From Diospyros lotus (lineage: Eukaryota; Streptophyta; Magnoliopsida; Ericales; Ebenaceae), in NCBI RefSeq assembly GCF_014633365.1, contig NC_068344.1:37012670-37076669 (forward strand): 64,000 bases of DNA, given 5' to 3'. The translations under genes and the position numbers were made by a program. This document shows positions 59,801-64,000 of the stretch, piece after piece; the stretch's first letter is position 1; each line of letters opens with the position of its first letter. Under the pieces are notes generated by a model. It was not told where the DNA came from and made no database searches. It worked only from the letters and a program-made list of their open reading frames with translations.

Positions 59801-62800
59801 CCATTTTAACAACATTCTGTACTCCTTCTCTAATACCAAAAAAAAAAAAAAGCCGTTGTTACTCTAAGTCTAAGAGAAGCAAATAGATGAATATTGCTAA
59901 TTATAAGAGCAAAAAAGAGCTGGCCCTGCTTTAGAGATAAAACAAGATGCAAATATTACAAGCTAACCTTGTTTTGACATGACAGATAACTCTCTCCCCA
60001 TCCACCAGAAACAAGCTGTTTGGATAATAGAAAATCACAAGCCATACGGATGCTAAGGCAGTTATGATAGTTCCTTCCAGCAGCAACCAATCCTTTTACT
60101 CCAAACCATGTGCCATAAGTGAAGCAAACTCCCCAAGATCCATACCTGTTGAGAAACTACAAATGTCAATTATTTTCTGATGGCAAATTATTAAAGATAG
60201 TGGTGGAGGTTATTAGGAAAACATAGCATAGGCACCTCACATTCCCCTGATCAATGGTTAAGAAAAGATCAAAAATGGCACAACACAAAGTGAACAACCA
60301 GGCATACATTAACTCAATGAGTTTCCTACAAAAACATGGACAAAAAACAAAAAAGAAAACTAACCATGAGCCATCCTCTGCTTGTATCTTTTCAATGAAC
60401 TCAGCAGCTTTTTTGATACATTGTTCTATTTCTTTGCCTCGGTGCCCAGGGTATAATTTTTTAAATGATGTCAAAGCTTGAATGGCAGCTGAGGTACATT
60501 CCACGTAGCTACATAATAGTTCTAGTTGGTTATGCACCATAAAATTCAGTGCATAATCAATTTGGAAAGGATTATAATAAAGGAGCTGGTATCTTACGGA
60601 TAATCAATAACTATGTCGCCGAATGTTTCAGCAGGGTTGAGTAACTGAAAAGAAAAAAGAAGAATTATTTTTATCCAGGTGGAAAAGCAGGAAAGTTCAG
60701 TAGTGAAATATTTTATACTAGGTAACCACAAAAGGACCTAACTCATATTTAAGACCTTGTTATGAACAACTTCCTGATTGTGACACATCTTTTTACAGAA
60801 ACCTGGATAACCCATTTTTATACACATATAGTGCGCTCTCATATCCACACCTCCTCCCCCCCCCCCCAAAAAAAAAGGGACAGAATCTAGTAGGTGATCC
60901 ACTTTCTCAGATCAAACTCCATACCTATCCAAGCCATTTTCAATTGAAAACAAAATAAACCTCAATAAGTGAGTTCCCTAAGGCAACATTAACACTGACA
61001 CAAGCATCAGTTTCAATTGAAAAAAGGCCAGTCTGCAATACACATAAAAGCAATCTACCAATAAGTGATCAATAAATGCTGATGGCATGTGCCACATGAC
61101 ATTCAAGTCAGTAAAATATACAATTCATAAAAGTGCACAAACAATTAACAGAGGATACCTCCAACCAAGGATAGGATCTTGTCAGTTCATATGTTGCAAA
61201 GCCACCTTCACTATTCTGCAAGTGGTAAGAAGAACTTATCAGAATTCATAAATTACACTTCTGAATCAAATAGAAGAAAAACTGCAATAAGAATTTTGAT
61301 ATTATGGGATAAAATACTTGGAAAATAATTGACAGAACAAAACAAAATTTAATGCCAGACTACAACAGGGGGCACACAAGCAAACTCTGAAACAGAAGAC
61401 CTATATGGAATGTATATTGCTCTCTTGCATAAGCTTCTTTGCATGCCTATTCATCTCTCAGCCCCAAAAAATTTCAAGCAAACAGATTTTCTCATGATCT
61501 GTTTTCACTTATTAGTTTCAGGGTGAGCCTTAGTAGCAACGGTAAGGTTGCTCCTCAGCAACCAGATGGAAACAACCTTATGACAAAAAAGCAGAGGGAA
61601 GGTTGCATACAAATATAATATGAACCTTTCAAAGCAGGGAGCCTCATGCATTGGGCATGAACTTCGTTTTTTATTTTTTTTTGGCTAAGTCACTAGGGAT
61701 GACCTTTTAATCAATATTACTTTGTCTTATAAAGAAAAAAAAAACAAATTGTTGTTGCTTCACTGAAAAAAGATGGCCAAGAAAATCAGCAGCCTTAACC
61801 AGGTTTTGTGCTAATGGCATGTGAACTCTCTCAACAGTGGAGGGGAAGCCAATTGGTCATATTGGCTATTAACCCTAAGGAATTGAAAATGAGAAGAAAC
61901 ACACTTCAAAGGTGGAGCTCCTGCACAATTAAAATAAAAGGTAAATCTTACTCATTGAGTAATTTCACACCCATCACAAGCTTCAGGCCTTGTGATTCAG
62001 GTCAGTCCACGGGATATGGCAGGTCACAATCACATCAACCCATGCCAAGGTAAATTAACAAGATAGGTGTAGCCTGTGAGGGAGACAGGATGTCGCATGC
62101 CCTTTCTAGGATGAAAGCAAATACAATGGGAAATGCTTAGACAGATAAACTAACAAGAATTGCTTAGATAGATTATAATTTAATTTACCTGTAGAGAAAG
62201 AATAACATTTACAGCATCATATAACCGTTTTGCATCTACTGGTTCACCAACAATATCTGATGGCAGTTTTGACAATAGGAGAACGGCCTGAAAAAGAAAT
62301 TCAAATTTAAAACAAAGAATAAGATTAGAAAATGAAAATTTTTCATGTTGATCAAGTATTACTTTCAATCCTTCAGCTGTGCAGTCAGAGATGGGCCATC
62401 CATGATCAGCAGTTGAGAAAGGCCAAGCACCTTTTGAAATGTGGCGGTACCAAGAATCAAGATTGCCTGGGCAATCATCTAAAACCTTTAAAACGAAGAA
62501 AAGTAAGTCAAACAAAAATAGAAGGGGGGTAATCAAAGCAAACTAATTCAATAAATAGAACATAGTATGGTATTAGACAATCACAATTCACTAAAATTGA
62601 GAACCACCTGTGATTTCTTTATGTATCCATGTGCTTTCTTAAGTGTTGGACCATATTCTTCAGCAAGGTTTGTTGAGACAATTGCTTGAACAGCAAAAGC
62701 AGTGTCCCATAATTGACTACCATTATAACCCTGCAACAGATTCGTGCATTCACTATAGTAGTGGCAACATGTGCAACAAGGGGAATTTTCACATAAAATA

Positions 62801-63096
62801 GAAATAGAAACACAGACTTTCCATGAATATTATGCATGAAGGGAATTATGAAGTTCCTAGCTCCCTACTGATATATGATAGAAAGAGAAGTGATCCAAAC
62901 ATTTGGCATGGCAGTTTTAGCATTCATCATAACCTTTATAATGCCTCCGAGTTATTAAGGATGTTATGGAAGTATCCAAAACCTGCATTTTCATGCCATC
63001 CTCAGCAAGCCACAAATAGTCATGGATTCTGGGAAGATGCAACTTGAACGCCTCTGAATTTGGATCTTCCACCCAACAGCAAAGCATATTAAGCAC
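50821..63096 (-). CDS. CAS1: Cycloartenol synthase, C-terminal half (5' part outside window)
   Basis: Eleven exons in frame encode the last 387 residues: 62983-63096, 62608-62730, 62363-62485, 62189-62287, 61159-61215, 60598-60644, 60365-60508, 59968-60145, 55377-55457, 51032-51115 and 50821-50934. The enzyme cyclises 2,3-oxidosqualene to cycloartenol, the first committed step of plant sterol synthesis, at the ER membrane. The catalytic DCTAE motif is intact, and the residues that define cycloartenol specificity (Arabidopsis Tyr410, His477, Ile481) are all present in [10 protein letters not shown] and [15 protein letters not shown]-type repeats ([26 protein letters not shown]) are visible. 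It ends [17 protein letters not shown]. Two introns of about 4.3 and 4.5 kb hold a LINE, a foldback and a Copia element. The upstream exons, about 370 residues, lie beyond 64000. Intact splice sites and frame argue for a working gene. Confidence 0.95.
51590..53262 (+). mobile_element. RTE-type LINE remnant
   Basis: Decayed reverse transcriptase, antisense within a CAS intron. Recognisable pieces are [15 protein letters not shown] (from an IDLEKAYDKV-type motif near 51780), [14 protein letters not shown] (FADD region near 52505) and [16 protein letters not shown] near 52650. The 3' end carries ctgaccccacttaataaaattaaggc and a gttgttgtaatag tail at 53207-53262. Many stops; split by a MITE at 51861-52315. 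The 5' part of the LINE is missing. Confidence 0.8.
51861..52315. mobile_element. MITE (PIF/Harbinger-like) inside the LINE
   Basis: 455 bp with terminal inverted repeats gggtttgtttggttygcg / gggtccatttggttcacg and interior words gggataagg. Flanked by a 3-bp direct repeat, ata; removing the element and one ata restores the continuous LINE reading (tacatatagattatt). A 3-bp TSD points to PIF/Harbinger. Confidence 0.75.
53690..55105. mobile_element. Large foldback element with internal repeat array
   Basis: The outer arms (53715-53960 and 54835-55085) are imperfect reverse complements; both contain the phrase tttggtccctcaacaatt or its complement. The centre (54000-54480) is an array of about 20-40-bp units built on gacctaaaaatatt and gacctaaatttcataaaa. 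It then reads in the opposite orientation (ggtctttttatgaaattt) from 54480 to 54830. No coding capacity; no TSD found. It lies in the CAS intron between exons 55377 and 51115. Confidence 0.75.
55826..59526 (+). mobile_element. Ty1/Copia retrotransposon with very short LTRs
   Basis: LTRs of 122 bp (55826-55947) and 114 bp (59413-59526), both TGTTGAAG...ACA, flanked by a perfect 5-bp TSD aatat (55821-55825, 59527-59531). The primer binding site tggtatcaaagcc follows the 5' LTR, and a purine tract tttgagggggag abuts the 3' LTR. The interior keeps only a decayed RT/RNase [42 protein letters not shown], and [20 protein letters not shown]. gag, protease and most of integrase are gone. Antisense in a CAS intron. 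Confidence 0.9.
58170..59267. mobile_element. hAT element nested in the Copia element
   Basis: 1,098 bp with ends taggggtgttcaa and ttgaacaccacta. Flanked by ctttttgg (58162-58169) and ttttttgg (59268-59275), an 8-bp TSD with one change. Subterminal regions carry many ccggtctggtcc-type words. No transposase. It lies between the Copia RNase H and 3' LTR, so it arrived after the Copia element. Confidence 0.88.
61521..61670 (+). mobile_element. Au-type tRNA-derived SINE
   Basis: Starts gggtgagccttagtagcaacggtaaggttg (A-box region) and ends gggagcctcatgcattgggcatgaacttcgtttttt. This matches the organisation of Au-like plant SINEs, which end in a T run. The B-box region is decayed. Similar 3' ends (gagccttgtgcattggg) occur alone near 16205 and 53360. 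Confidence 0.65.
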
Positions 63097-64000
63097 CTGA
63101 GTTTCAAATTTGAGTTTAGAGATGGAACAAAGCAAATAAATTAGGTAGAGAAACCTAATTAATTTCTCAATTTAGACCAAAAACTAAGATAAAACCCTGA
63201 AAAAGTTTAGAAGGAAAAATGTAAAAAAAACCTTCAATTGATAATGTACCATTTGCTATAAAGGAGAAAGGAAAAAGAAGGAAAACATCAGAGCAAACAA
63301 ATTAACTAATCTGAGAGTCTGAAATGTTAGAAAACTTCCAAGAGAAGAGGTGCTTTGAGATCCCAAACATGTGTTGAACCCCAAATGTGCCGATTCTCTA
63401 GTTTATCTAGATACAGACACCTGAAGGACATACTTGTGTGTAATGTGAACCAAATGCCCATTTCTTAATACACATATAAAACAAGAAAACGTTGAGAGTT
63501 ACCTCTTAATTTATCCTTTTACACAGTTTAATTTTAAGAATTAAACCAAAACTTCTAATATGTTCATGAATATTGCTCCTAAAACATGCCTAGGTTCATT
63601 TAGTTGACACTTCATTTCCAATACATAGGATGTTTGTAATTCAAAAAAAAAAAAAGGCAAATAGTTAAGAGTTATGATTGATGCATATAAAACTACATAC
63701 TTGTTTGTTGTGGTGTCACCCAGGTATTATGTCTTGACTGTTTGGAAAATTTTTGTTAGAATGCCCATGCCATGTTTGATCCATGTTCAGCTGCCAGCAT
63801 CATTTTTCCCAGTCCCTTTATTCAAACTTGGATATTAAAACTGTTATCCACCTTGAAAAGTCCATAAAATTCTATTTGTCTGTAAATTCTTCATCTAGTG
63901 GGGGTGGACGAGTCATTTGAAAATTCAGACCCTTGCTAATAGTGAATGCATGAAATGCCTCTCCTTATTTAGTTGGATTTTCTAGATTTCACCACCAAAT
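63097..64000. other. CAS intron continuing beyond the window
   Basis: No sequence matching the preceding CAS exon (the segment before VLNML, expected to include YICIGPVNK) was found up to 64000, so the intron exceeds 900 bp. No transposon recognised. Confidence 0.7.

Overview
This window is nuclear DNA from a flowering plant, very probably a eudicot. The evidence is intron-rich genes with GT-AG splice sites, a plant-type cycloartenol synthase, a plant receptor-like cytoplasmic kinase, and AT-rich intergenic DNA full of plant transposons (Reina-like chromovirus, Copia, RTE-type LINE, hAT, Mutator-like foldbacks, tRNA-derived SINEs). There is no prokaryotic or organellar character.

Six protein genes could be assembled exon by exon. 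In order: (1) minus 899-6268, a USP-domain plus kinase protein of the At5g56790 / SELMODRAFT_444075-like family; (2) plus 11332-14552, an EFFECTOR OF TRANSCRIPTION (ET/HRT) protein of 399 aa; (3) minus 15420-27366, prefoldin subunit 1 (129 aa), stretched over 12 kb; (4) plus 33321-37547, a PBL17-like RLCK-VII kinase of 454 aa; (5) minus 38666-46631, a TORTIFOLIA1-like HEAT-repeat microtubule protein of about 826 aa; (6) minus 50821-63096, the C-terminal 387 residues of cycloartenol synthase, whose 5' half lies beyond the right edge.

The genes are not an operon and share no pathway: CAS makes the sterol precursor, prefoldin feeds tubulin and actin to chaperonin, TORL binds microtubules, and the kinases signal at membranes. 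From memory, the Arabidopsis relatives of genes 1 and 2 are neighbours (At5g56790, At5g56780), and those of genes 3 to 6 lie close together on chromosome 2 (At2g07340, At2g07180, At2g07170, At2g07050), so the window looks like an ancestral gene block.

Between and inside the genes are mobile elements, many bounded by clean target-site duplications (TSDs): a 7.1-kb Reina-like element in prefoldin intron 2 (TSD catat) that itself carries a 1.9-kb insert; a Copia element with very short LTRs in a CAS intron (TSD aatat) with a hAT element nested in it; an RTE-type LINE split by a MITE; hAT elements at 10791-11279, 49712-50581 and 58170-59267 with 8-bp TSDs; Mutator-like foldbacks at 13120-13514 and 27505-28436 with 10-bp TSDs; two further large foldbacks; and SINEs at 31143-31328, 31819-32060 and 61521-61670.

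The most notable gene-structure features are a 7-nt microexon in prefoldin 1, a GC-AG intron and a 14-nt terminal coding exon in the TORTIFOLIA1-like gene, and the large transposon load tolerated in introns of essential genes. No previously unknown biological system was recognised; the strongest unusual signals are the microexon, the nested and foldback elements, and an unexplained 111-bp direct repeat inside the Reina-like element.
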